Under the pieces are notes generated by a model that saw nothing but the letters and a program-made list of their open reading frames with translations, had not been told where the DNA came from and did not search any database. A DNA stretch of 16,090 bases from Candidatus Gastranaerophilales bacterium (GTDB lineage: Bacteria; Cyanobacteriota; Vampirovibrionia; Gastranaerophilales; Gastranaerophilaceae), in the NCBI GenBank assembly GCA_947628355.1, contig CANQZO010000015.1, positions 1-16,090 on the forward strand, read 5' to 3'. The translations under genes were made by a program, and so were the position numbers. Each line of letters begins with the position of its first letter. Within the stretch, counting starts at the first letter, position 1. Below are positions 7,005 to 13,357 of this stretch, in pieces.

Positions 7005-7072
7005 TTCACGAGCGATAGCGAGTGGACTATGTCGCTCTTTGTGTATTTGCCGTGGCAAAAGGCGAATCGCCT
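7003..7072. other. Run of GC-richer nested hairpins downstream of the RT gene
   Basis: Three successive inverted repeats: AGTTCAC / GTGGACT (7003-7009, 7022-7028, one G-T pair) enclosing GCGATAGC; TTTGCC-GT-GGCAAA (7046-7059); and AGGCGA-A-TCGCCT (7060-7072). No protein is convincing here. The TATTTGC-loop-GCAAAAG part resembles the end of the direct repeat at 13154 and 16014, so this may be a dispersed intergenic repeat. A retron msr-msd RNA is the alternative. Confidence 0.5.
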
Positions 7073-7100
7073 GCCTGTGTAATTATTATAATATGGTCTT

Positions 7101-7117
7101 ATGTCATTTAGTGGCAT
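7101..7117. repeat. 17-bp site at the right edge of the RT module (copy 2 of 3)
   Basis: ATGTCA-TTTAG-TGGCAT, matching the site at 5206-5222 at 13 of 17 positions in the same orientation, with near-palindromic arms. It covers the stop codon of the minus-strand nuclease gene. Confidence 0.4.
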
Positions 7118-8160
7118 AATAATATATTATTTGAAATAATTTGTTTAATACTATTAAAGTTTTTGTCTACAAAAGCAATATCGTTTTTAATTTGTTCCAC
7201 AATCTTTTCATAAGATACATCGTTTTCAATTAAAAAATACCTGTATATAACATCAGGAGTATATCCGCAAAATCCTTTATATATCTGGCTTCTTTTTGTT
7301 TCAATTGTACCTAAAAACCAATATTGTTTTTCAAAAAGACTCTTTGCAATTTTTTCTCTATTTATACGAGCTCTTTCGCTGGAATCTTTTATATCCGTTC
7401 TTAAAAAATATCTGTATTGATTTCCTTCTATTTGCAATCCAAGTATAGAATTATTGAAATTTTTAGATATATCAATTGTACCTTTTTTATTATGGAAGCT
7501 ATATCCGATATCCCAATCAGTCCTGTTGATATTTTCTTTTATATAATTTGCCAGCTCGGATGTTTTGTATTTTATGTAAATATCTTTCAAGTCAAGTTCA
7601 TCAAATTTATTTTCTTTATAAAAATCATATTTGTATGTATTTTCAATTTTGAATAACTCAGCTAAAGTTTTTACTACATTTATATAATCTTCTATTAAAT
7701 ATTTATCATAATCTGTTTTAAATTCAGTTATCTCTGATAAAATTTCCGTTAATTTTAAATAACTCATATATCTCCAGCCGTTTAGAACATCGTGTTTTGG
7801 CGCTAATGATAAAAGTATAAATTCTGCAGATTTATCTTTAAAACATTCCTGATATTTTTTTAACTGGTCAGCAGTAGCAATTGATTTTATTTTATTTTCA
7901 ATAATTATATATTCCGTATTATTTTTATTTTTAATTTCTATTAATAAATCAAGTATATTATTAGCTCCGCAATGTACTTGCGTCTTAAAATCAATTAAAC
8001 AGTCATTACTATAATCTTTATCTGTAAGAAGTTTTACAAATTCTTTTTTATATTTATTACCAAGCCATTGAAGAAAACATGTATGAAAATTTTCCAAGGA
8101 ACACATTGATATATTAAAAATTGGTGAATTTTTTAAATTGTTTTGTGTAAAAACCGTCAT
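7108..8160 (-). CDS. PD-(D/E)XK nuclease superfamily protein
   Basis: 350 residues. The N-terminal segment SLENFHTCFLQWL, with a conserved Glu (about E23), leads to the nuclease core NNILDLLIEI (D71) and YIIIENKI (E88-N-K90), followed by DQLKKYQE (Q99, Y103). This D...ExK...QxxxY order is that of PDDEXK_4-type proteins, which are predicted DNases often found in accessory or defence regions. The C-terminal half (about 180-350) is unassigned and may recognise DNA or a partner. The start at 8160 is chosen because AAAAGGAG ends 6 nt upstream; an in-frame TTG at 8166 would abut that site. Convergent with the RT gene; no target can be named. Confidence 0.8.
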   Translation of the reverse strand: MTVFTQNNLKNSPIFNISMCSLENFHTCFLQWLGNKYKKEFVKLLTDKDYSNDCLIDFKTQVHCGANNILDLLIEIKNKNNTEYIIIENKIKSIATADQLKKYQECFKDKSAEFILLSLAPKHDVLNGWRYMSYLKLTEILSEITEFKTDYDKYLIEDYINVVKTLAELFKIENTYKYDFYKENKFDELDLKDIYIKYKTSELANYIKENINRTDWDIGYSFHNKKGTIDISKNFNNSILGLQIEGNQYRYFLRTDIKDSSERARINREKIAKSLFEKQYWFLGTIETKRSQIYKGFCGYTPDVIYRYFLIENDVSYEKIVEQIKNDIAFVDKNFNSIKQIISNNILLCH

Positions 8161-8274
8161 AATCAACTCCTTTTGCTTTAATAAAAGTATATAAACTTCT
8201 ATCTGCCTAATTGAGATGTAACAATTTTTGCCGCATATACCATCAATATTTTAGCACAATGTCAATATGATTGC

Positions 8275-8538
8275 TTATATTACTATCAATTTATCAGCTA
8301 TATCAACAATTTCTTTTTGATTGCTCACAATGATATATTGTTTGTGTTTTGATTTTTCTTTTAAGTCTTTTGCGTATTCAACCAGACTGTTATGGTCTAA
8401 GATGCAGCCGCAATCATCAATAAATTCCGCATTTAAGTTTTGTACTTTAAGTTGATTTAACAATCTTGTTTTGCCTGAACCGTTTGCACCTGTTATTACG
8501 GTTAAATTTGGTGATAATTTTTCAATAATATTTTTCAT
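8275..8538 (-). CDS. Miniature P-loop ATPase (ABC/SMC-like core reduced to 87 residues)
   Basis: Walker A GANGSGKTRLL near the N-terminus (about residues 17-27), a hydrophobic-acidic segment EFIDDCGCILD that could serve as Walker B, and a C-terminal strand YIIVSNQKEIVDIADKLIVI resembling the end of ABC ATPase domains. The ABC signature and helical subdomain are absent. It is either a compact ATPase or an internally deleted relic; the intact frame and good ribosome binding site (AAGGAG, 6 nt from the ATG, inside the end of the upstream gene) argue that it is expressed. Translated right after the unknown gene at 8542-8871, with a 3-bp gap. Confidence 0.65.
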   Translation of the reverse strand: MKNIIEKLSPNLTVITGANGSGKTRLLNQLKVQNLNAEFIDDCGCILDHNSLVEYAKDLKEKSKHKQYIIVSNQKEIVDIADKLIVI

Positions 8539-8541
8539 TGT

Positions 8542-8871
8542 TTACTCCTTGTTTTTATAATCTTCTGTGTGCCTATCATCAGAGCAATCTATCTCTATTC
8601 TTAAAAGAATAAGATTTATAATTAAACCAATACCTTTGTGGTCTATATTTTTTAATCTGTAATTAAACTCAAAACCTAATGATAAATAACCATTATCAAA
8701 TGAGATATAATAAAAGCATATAATTGTGCTTAAATTAATATGTTTTGTTATTTTTGTACTTATAAATAATGAGCGTATCGATTTTGAGTAATTTACATTC
8801 AGCCATTTTGTTTTTATAAGTCTTATAACATCTTCTTTTTTGGAATTTTGACCTATTTCATTTAATATCAT
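8542..8871 (-). CDS. Small unknown protein paired with the mini ATPase
   Basis: 109 residues with no domain I can name. A basic N-terminal third (KKEDVIRLIKTKWLNVNYSKS) is followed by beta-rich sequence (LSTIICFYYISF, YLSLGFEFNYRL), then a hydrophobic helix or strand (GIGLIINLILLRIEID) and a charged tail containing DDRH. The IE...DxRH ending recalls small phage or plasmid-borne proteins, but that is only a resemblance. AAAGGT precedes the ATG. Its last codons contain the ribosome binding site of the next gene, so the two form an operon. Confidence 0.6.
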   Translation of the reverse strand: MILNEIGQNSKKEDVIRLIKTKWLNVNYSKSIRSLFISTKITKHINLSTIICFYYISFDNGYLSLGFEFNYRLKNIDHKGIGLIINLILLRIEIDCSDDRHTEDYKNKE

Positions 8872-8904
8872 TTTTTACCTTTATCTTTATTATGCACTAC
8901 ATCT

Positions 8905-8921
8905 ATGTCATTTTGCGGCAC
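8905..8921. repeat. 17-bp ATGTCAT-type site (copy 3 of 3)
   Basis: ATGTCATTTTGCGGCAC, sharing ATGTCATTT.G.GGCA with the copy at 7101-7117 in the same orientation; the palindrome is weaker. It lies just upstream of the minus-strand nuclease/ATPase/unknown gene group. Confidence 0.3.
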
Positions 8922-8966
8922 AGATAAAAATAAAAGGTTTACGGCAAACAGTGGGAAACTAATCCA

Positions 8967-9053
8967 ATGAAATTTACAAGAGCTTATGTTTTAAACAGCA
9001 CAAATGCAAAGTTTACAGGAAGAACCTGTATGTCAAACAAATATTTGGACTAA
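8967..9053 (+). CDS. Possible 28-residue protein with an FTG motif
   Basis: Reads MKFTRAYVLNSTNAKFTGR followed by TCMSNKYLD and a stop at 9051-9053, in an intergenic gap between two minus-strand genes. There is no convincing ribosome binding site. The KFTG segment resembles the SFG-type N-terminal motifs of the two neighbouring larger genes, so it could be a real mini-protein or the surviving N-terminus of a lost gene. Confidence 0.3.
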   Translation: MKFTRAYVLNSTNAKFTGRTCMSNKYLD

Positions 9054-9065
9054 TTCTTTTGTTAA

Positions 9066-9824
9066 TTAATTCAATATTCCTAATGCCTGAGCATTTTTGT
9101 AACTATCATTATCTAAATATACGGGGATTTTTTTAAATCCTAAATCTTTAAGACTATAATAAGTATTGTAATTCATACCTCTTTGTTCTTGCCAAATACT
9201 TATTGAATTTGGATTTAATTTGTCTTTCCCAAATCTTGCAATATATTTTTGCAAACTTTCGGGAGTTGAATCATTACCTAAATATCTGATTGATAATGTT
9301 TGCGGAGTAATTTCATCTCCGCTCCTTAAAAGAAACTCTGTTTGTTCTTTATAATAATTATCATAGTCATGCTTGCAGTGTTCAAAATTAGTGTCTTGAT
9401 TTTTAACTAACTCCTCTAATTTTTGCACGTTAACAGATGCTAAAAAATACCCTTTTGGAGCTCGCTTAATTCTCCGGAGTATAGCATTTGGTTTTAATAA
9501 ATCTTTTGTCGAAATTTTTTCAAACTTAATACCAAGATTAGCCAAAATTGTTTCAATACCCGCATCTTCAGTATCAGGTGCAGTTATTGTATATTTACTA
9601 ACTGCATAATCATTAATAGAAGGAATATATTGAGAATAATCATCTGTTTTGTAGGGATTAAAAGGTGTTGGGGTCAGACTTGAATCAACAATTGATTCAG
9701 TGTATTGAATGTTGTTTCTGTCTAAATGTTTTGTCAATTGAGGAAAACCGTATCTGCCGTTTTCCGCATCTTGTTTTGTAATATATGCTTTATATGTACT
9801 GCCAAATGAAACAGAATTTATCAT
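9066..9824 (-). CDS. Lineage-type hypothetical protein with N-terminal SFGSTYKA motif
   Basis: 252 residues, soluble, without membrane segments, signal peptide or a domain I recognise. It begins MINSVSFGSTYKAYITKQD; such short N-terminal xSFG tags are, to my recollection, common in Gastranaerophilales proteins of unknown role. The rest mixes tyrosine/asparagine-rich loops (PFNPYKTDDYSQYIP) with alternating charged helices (ILRRIKRAPKGYFLASVNV, SLQKYIARFGKDK). An AAGGG lies 12 nt before the ATG. Divergent from the kinase-like gene at 9968, with about 140 bp of shared upstream DNA. A secreted or effector-like role is possible but unproven. Confidence 0.7.
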   Translation of the reverse strand: MINSVSFGSTYKAYITKQDAENGRYGFPQLTKHLDRNNIQYTESIVDSSLTPTPFNPYKTDDYSQYIPSINDYAVSKYTITAPDTEDAGIETILANLGIKFEKISTKDLLKPNAILRRIKRAPKGYFLASVNVQKLEELVKNQDTNFEHCKHDYDNYYKEQTEFLLRSGDEITPQTLSIRYLGNDSTPESLQKYIARFGKDKLNPNSISIWQEQRGMNYNTYYSLKDLGFKKIPVYLDNDSYKNAQALGILN

Positions 9825-9967
9825 TATAGTTTTTCCCTTCTTTTGCTTGAAATATATTCCTATAATACTTGTAATAAATTAATTTGCTAAAAAATTATTA
9901 TAATTTCACAATCTTTAACAAAAAATTTTTTTACGAATTTTATATTTATCAAAATTAGGACAAAATT

Positions 9968-10957
9968 ATGCCAATAAAAATTATCCCCGTAAATTTTATA
10001 AATTATAAAAATATACACCCCCAAAACCCTCCTGTTAAAATAAATATCCAAGATACGATTTCTTTTTCGTGCAGCCAAAAAAAGACATCTAAAGCTGCTG
10101 ATTTTTTAAAAAAATTTGAACAAAATTATCCCGATATGGACTTAAATGACGCAGCTTATGAATTTACTTCAAAAGAAGAAAACAAACTTGGACAAGGTGC
10201 AAAAAAGGTAGTCTATTCTATAGACGGGATTAATGATTTCGTTATTGCAAGATTGTTAACTCCGGATAAAAACTTGGGCAGTGAATTTATAGAATGCGAA
10301 AATCCTTATCCGAAATATAATTTTTCTTTGCCGATTTTGCAAAATTCTAACTTTATGATTATGGAAAAATTAAACGGACAACCATACGGCATGGATAATT
10401 GGCAAACAAAATATGTCGGATATATTAAAAATGGCAGCGCAATCCCTGCTCAAGATGCAAAAAGTTTTCTGGATAAGATGATTGAACTTGAAAAACTACC
10501 CTTAAACTCTTTTGTTGATTTCGCTAGTCAAGTTAAATATCTTTCTGAGCACGGCATTAAAATAGATTTTTTTAACCCGAATAATATAATGATAGATTTT
10601 GTAAATAAAAAAATTCAATACTTTGATTTCTTCGAAGATCCGTCAAAATTTTTGTTCCTTAAGCCCGACTTGAATTGTACACAAGATTTAATTTGTGTTT
10701 TGTGTGATGCACTTTTGCATGATGAATGTATGAAAGCACTTGATGATAAAGATAAAACTAAATTATGCGAAGTTACAAGAAGCATTATACGAAAATGCCA
10801 AATCGCTGGTAAAATTGCAGGATTGAGTGATGATAAGACAATTACGGAAAAAACGTATTCATTTGTTCAAAATTCACTAATGAAAAAAGGCTTAGGCGAT
10901 AAAAAATATATGCAATGCTATAAAAAGTTTGAAAGCCGATATTTTGATAGTTTTTAA
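9968..10957 (+). CDS. Protein-kinase-like fold protein with atypical catalytic residues
   Basis: 329 residues. After an N-terminal tail with DTISFSCSQ (about 29-37), a kinase-like core can be read: glycine-rich loop LGQGAKKVVY (74-83); VIAR (92-95) where VAIK is expected, so the usual lysine is R95; hinge FMIMEKLNGQPYG (129-141); catalytic-loop-like HGIKIDFFNPNNIMID with D200 and N205 five residues apart as in HRDxxxxN; then YFDFFED with D220 in the DFG position. The spacing agrees with protein kinases and aminoglycoside-kinase-like folds, but the missing lysine suggests an atypical kinase or pseudokinase. An AGGA site lies 7 nt upstream of the ATG. The neighbour at 9066 is divergent and carries a similar N-terminal tag. 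Fold call is moderate; substrate unknown. Confidence 0.68.
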   Translation: MPIKIIPVNFINYKNIHPQNPPVKINIQDTISFSCSQKKTSKAADFLKKFEQNYPDMDLNDAAYEFTSKEENKLGQGAKKVVYSIDGINDFVIARLLTPDKNLGSEFIECENPYPKYNFSLPILQNSNFMIMEKLNGQPYGMDNWQTKYVGYIKNGSAIPAQDAKSFLDKMIELEKLPLNSFVDFASQVKYLSEHGIKIDFFNPNNIMIDFVNKKIQYFDFFEDPSKFLFLKPDLNCTQDLICVLCDALLHDECMKALDDKDKTKLCEVTRSIIRKCQIAGKIAGLSDDKTITEKTYSFVQNSLMKKGLGDKKYMQCYKKFESRYFDSF

Positions 10958-10976
10958 GGATAGTATATCTATATTT

Positions 10977-11040
10977 CGGTGCCACTTCGGCATTTCGCTA
11001 CGCTCAAGCCTACGCAAAATCCTTAAAAAATCGGGATGAC
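10977..11040. repeat. Intergenic repeat-like sequence with short hairpins
   Basis: Follows the kinase-like gene and has higher GC than its surroundings. It contains TGCC-acttc-GGCA and the phrase tcgctacgctcaagcctacgc, then tcgggatgacaaa. Its texture is that of decayed dispersed intergenic repeats rather than a gene. No second copy of this exact stretch is in the window. Confidence 0.3.
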
Positions 11041-11080
11041 AAAATTTTGATGAGTGTTGAAAATATACTTGAAGTTTGAT

Positions 11081-11125
11081 TATTTTGAACTGTTGGTTTG
11101 ATGGTGCAATGACAAGTTTTGAACC
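11081..11125 (+). repeat. Dispersed repeat R2, copy A
   Basis: 45 bp beginning tattttgaac and ending gaacc. It matches 13265-13309 at 39 of 45 positions without gaps, in the same orientation. Both copies follow a hairpin-bearing repeat, so R2 may be one end of a composite element. Confidence 0.6.
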
Positions 11126-11136
11126 TGATAAGGTTA

Positions 11137-11168
11137 TAATTACTATTAAATCTTATTTATAGTAATTA
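11137..11168. promoter_or_regulatory. Inverted repeat upstream of the zeta-toxin-like operon (candidate operator)
   Basis: Perfect 10-bp arms TAATTACTAT / ATAGTAATTA separated by 12 nt, ending 21 bp before the predicted -10. This covers the -35 region, as expected for autoregulation of a toxin-antitoxin operon. Confidence 0.5.
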
Positions 11169-11186
11169 GTACATAATCAACATTTA

Positions 11187-11195
11187 TGATAAAAT
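11187..11195 (+). promoter_or_regulatory. Extended -10 promoter of the zeta-toxin-like gene
   Basis: TG-A-TAAAAT, only 6 nt before the ATG at 11202. Transcription would then start at about the ATG, and no ribosome binding site is present, so the mRNA may be leaderless. No good -35 is seen, as is usual for extended -10 promoters. Confidence 0.45.
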
Positions 11196-11201
11196 TCAAC
11201 T

Positions 11202-11810
11202 ATGGAAAATCAGAAATTATTATACATAATAGCAGGTGCAAACGGCTCGGGAAAAAGCACTTTAGCTGAGGTTTTACTTAAAGAAAAAAATCTTGATTTT
11301 TTAAATGCTGATGAAATTGCAAAAGAAATTTCGCCTAATGCTATTGATAAAGTTCCAATATCAGCAGGAAAAGTTTATTTTAAAAGATTACAACAATATT
11401 TTAATAATAATAAGTCTTTTGCCGTTGAATCAACATTATCGGGCAATAATATTATCAGAATAATAGAAAAAGCTAAAAAGCAAAATTATAAAATTATTTT
11501 GGTATATTCTTTCTTGCAAAATTGCACTTCTTGTATTGAAAGAGTTAAACAAAGAGTAAAAAACGGCGGACACAATGTAGCTGAAGCCGATATTATCCGC
11601 AGATATTATAAAAGTATAATGAATTTTTGGACAAAATATAAAAATATAACAGATGAATGGACATTATTCTATAACGGATATGATTATGCTCCTTCAATAG
11701 TTTCTTTTGGACAAAAAGATAACTATGATATAATAAATAAAGAATTACAAAATAAATTTGAAAGTATATTTCAATTTGCAAAGGATAAAATAGAAAATAA
11801 TGACAGATAA
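11202..11810 (+). CDS. Zeta-toxin-like P-loop kinase
   Basis: 202-residue NTPase of the zeta/PezT type. Walker A GANGSGKST (12-20), NADEIA (35-40, D37 in the position of the zeta catalytic Asp), FAVESTLSG (73-81), the arginine-rich ERVKQRVKNGGHNV (113-126) and DIIRRYYKSIMNFW (130-143), supplying nucleotide- and phosphate-binding arginines. Classical zeta toxins phosphorylate UDP-N-acetylglucosamine and stop cell-wall synthesis; that substrate is inferred from the family only. No ribosome binding site precedes the ATG; a -10 sits 6 nt away. The last 11 bp overlap the small gene at 11800, its likely partner. Classical zeta operons place the antitoxin first, so this order is unusual. Confidence 0.78.
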   Translation: MENQKLLYIIAGANGSGKSTLAEVLLKEKNLDFLNADEIAKEISPNAIDKVPISAGKVYFKRLQQYFNNNKSFAVESTLSGNNIIRIIEKAKKQNYKIILVYSFLQNCTSCIERVKQRVKNGGHNVAEADIIRRYYKSIMNFWTKYKNITDEWTLFYNGYDYAPSIVSFGQKDNYDIINKELQNKFESIFQFAKDKIENNDR

Positions 11811-11994
11811 AGATGCTTTAGAATTACTGAATATGTTTACAACAGCTTGCAAAATTGCGAAATCAAGAAATAAATTTGAGTTCAGATTAAATATGCAAGA
11901 AGCCACCCTGTCTGAATTATTAAAACAAGCTTTCCCGTACTTAAAAGACGATATAAACAGAAATAATATTGCTAAAAGTATTTTGAATAATTAA
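11800..11994 (+). CDS. Small partner of the zeta-like kinase, possible antitoxin
   Basis: 64 residues, mostly helical (DALELLNMFTTACKIAKSR, EATLSELLKQAFPYLKDD), with no DNA-binding motif. The ATG lies inside the end of the kinase gene (11-bp overlap), so translation is coupled. Size and position fit an antitoxin or a dedicated partner, though not the epsilon family. The 3' end, encoding INRNNIAKSILNN and the stop, is duplicated at 14044-14091, showing that this gene or operon existed in a second copy nearby. Confidence 0.65.
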   Translation: MTDKDALELLNMFTTACKIAKSRNKFEFRLNMQEATLSELLKQAFPYLKDDINRNNIAKSILNN

Positions 11995-12010
11995 TTTTCA
12001 TAAGGAATTT

Positions 12011-12032
12011 GTTGGGTTGAAACTCAACCTAC
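12011..12032 (+). repeat. Inverted repeat copy, left of the membrane/PH gene
   Basis: Itself a hairpin (GGTTGA-aac-TCAACC). Its reverse complement recurs at 12765-12786 with 3 mismatches in 22. GTTGGGTTGAAAC-type intergenic repeats are widespread in bacteria including cyanobacterial relatives (recollection). Confidence 0.5.
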
Positions 12033-12098
12033 TTGCTTTTGCCATTTGATTTAAATTTTCACCAAGCATAATCCATGCTGTATTATTGTCTATATGTA

Positions 12099-12674
12099 TT
12101 ATTCCTTTTCTTTTTCTATTACTCTTCTTTGTATATCTTTAACTATTTCGTTTGCATTGGAAAAACCATTAATAAATTTAATTTTATAATTTTTTAAAAT
12201 TACTATCAGTACATCAGAAAAAAAAGGAGGAATATATTTAAAAGAGCATACTTGTTTTATTGCATTAATATATATTTTTTTCTTTAATTTATTTCCACTT
12301 ATATGTAATACAGATTCATCAGTTATAATTATGACTTCAGAACAACGAATATTAAGAGATAAAATTATCGATATAAAGCAGAAAACAAATAACATTATAT
12401 ATGTATAAATATTAAAAAGACTATATCCGGCTAAAGCTGTTGGAAAAATAAAACTGATAAAACCATATATAACAAACATAATAAGCAAAAGAATAGTATA
12501 TATTATATCGTCTGAATAAAAGCTGTATTTAATAATATTCTCATTTTCTGTAATAAATTTCTTTGCATGTTCTATTGATTCAATATTTTTACTTTTTTTA
12601 AATTTTTTTAAAATTGGATTTAATGTAAAAAATACTAATAGAAAAATTATTAAAAAATACATAAAATTATACAT
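12099..12674 (-). CDS. Membrane protein with three helices and a C-terminal PH-like domain
   Basis: 191 residues (187 if the second ATG at 12662 is used; an AAGG abuts the first ATG and so suits the second better, at 12 nt). Hydrophobic helices at about 4-19, 57-77 and 87-108. The segment between TM1 and TM2 is charged (KKFKKSKNIESIEHAKKF). After TM3 an approximately 80-residue soluble domain begins CSEVIIITDESVLHISGNKLKKKIYINAIKQV, the strand pattern of bacterial PH (bPH2/YdbT-like) domains. Function unknown; a homologue-of-immunity or envelope-stress role is possible but not shown. It stands alone and is bracketed by a pair of inverted repeats. Confidence 0.65.
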   Translation of the reverse strand: MYNFMYFLIIFLLVFFTLNPILKKFKKSKNIESIEHAKKFITENENIIKYSFYSDDIIYTILLLIMFVIYGFISFIFPTALAGYSLFNIYTYIMLFVFCFISIILSLNIRCSEVIIITDESVLHISGNKLKKKIYINAIKQVCSFKYIPPFFSDVLIVILKNYKIKFINGFSNANEIVKDIQRRVIEKEKE

Positions 12675-12764
12675 CCTTATCTAATTTATATATTATCTTT
12701 ATATTTGTTATTCTTTTTACTCATTATCCTTAATATATACAAACAAAATAAACTGACATAGCTC

Positions 12765-12786
12765 GTAGATTGAGTTTTAATCCAAC
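12765..12786 (-). repeat. Inverted repeat copy, right of the membrane/PH gene
   Basis: Reverse-complement partner of 12011-12032 (19 of 22 matching), so the pair encloses 12099-12674. The flanking bases do not look like a target-site duplication. Confidence 0.45.
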
Positions 12787-12892
12787 ATTTTCAAAATAGT
12801 TTTTGTTTTGTGATTTTTGTTCTATATTTCCATTCTTATCGTTATTTTCGTTATATATTATATAAAAATATATAATTATTTTAAAGAATTTT

Positions 12893-12979
12893 CAAAACGG
12901 AAAAAACCAAAACAATCAAACTGTCTGTGCTTTTCAGTCATAGCTTGATTTTTCGCTTAAAAATTTTGAGTCCGTTTTG
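12893..12979. other. Large imperfect inverted-repeat structure in a gene-free stretch
   Basis: The stretch 12675-13357 (about 680 bp) holds no gene I can support. Within it, CAAAACGGA (12893-12901) pairs with TCCGTTTTG (12971-12979), and inside them AATCAA (12914-12919) pairs with TTGATT (12945-12950). A third gtccgttttt follows at 12990. It could be a decayed MITE, a structured RNA, or chance. Confidence 0.35.
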
Positions 12980-13088
12980 GTGTAATAAAAGTCCGTTTTT
13001 GTCCAATTTCAAAATGAGAAAATCATCTTATTTCTGACCGCAAAAACTAGCATTGTGTTTTTAACAGAGGCGAATAGGAAACAAAAAA

Positions 13089-13131
13089 CTTCCGGCTTAA
13101 AACTGACATTAAAAGACAGCGTAAGCCGAAG
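13089..13131. other. Hairpin CTTCCGGCTTA / TAAGCCGAAG
   Basis: 10-bp stem with one bulged C and a 22-nt loop, just upstream of direct repeat R1. Probably part of the same repetitive tract; a short open frame across it (13055-13285) has no coding features. Confidence 0.4.
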
Positions 13132-13153
13132 AAAATCACGAAACATGAAACCT

Positions 13154-13231
13154 GCGAGCAATTTAAACGACATAAGGATTATTGCTTCACACCTTCAAGT
13201 CGCTCACTATTTGCTTCGCAAAAGTCGTTCG
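13154..13231 (+). repeat. Direct repeat R1, copy 1 (78 bp)
   Basis: Starts gcgagcaatttaaac and ends cgttcg. It matches 16014-16090 with two substitutions and one inserted base. It contains the small hairpin TTTGC-TTC-GCAAA. The two copies bracket the toxin-antitoxin and HTH cluster. Confidence 0.85.
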
Positions 13232-13264
13232 CTATTTCAGTTATACAAGAACTTTCAGTTTTAT

Positions 13265-13309
13265 TATTTTGAACAGTTAGTTTGATGTTACAATGACAAG
13301 ATATGAACC
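13265..13309 (+). repeat. Dispersed repeat R2, copy B
   Basis: Second copy of 11081-11125 (39 of 45 identical), 33 bp downstream of R1 copy 1. Confidence 0.6.
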
Positions 13310-13357
13310 GGACATATTTCTATGTATTATCAATACAAAATTTTTAGCATTTCACGT

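Noticed and set aside
6919..7119. Open frame covering the RT end and downstream hairpins
   Set aside because: Starts inside the RT gene, runs through inverted repeats, lacks a ribosome binding site and has an improbable composition.
7417..7656. Plus-strand open frame within the nuclease gene
   Set aside because: Antisense shadow rich in phenylalanine/isoleucine, as expected from the reverse complement of AT-rich coding DNA.
13055..13285. Open frame in the repeat tract
   Set aside because: It is made of hairpin and direct-repeat R1 sequence; no ribosome binding site or domain.
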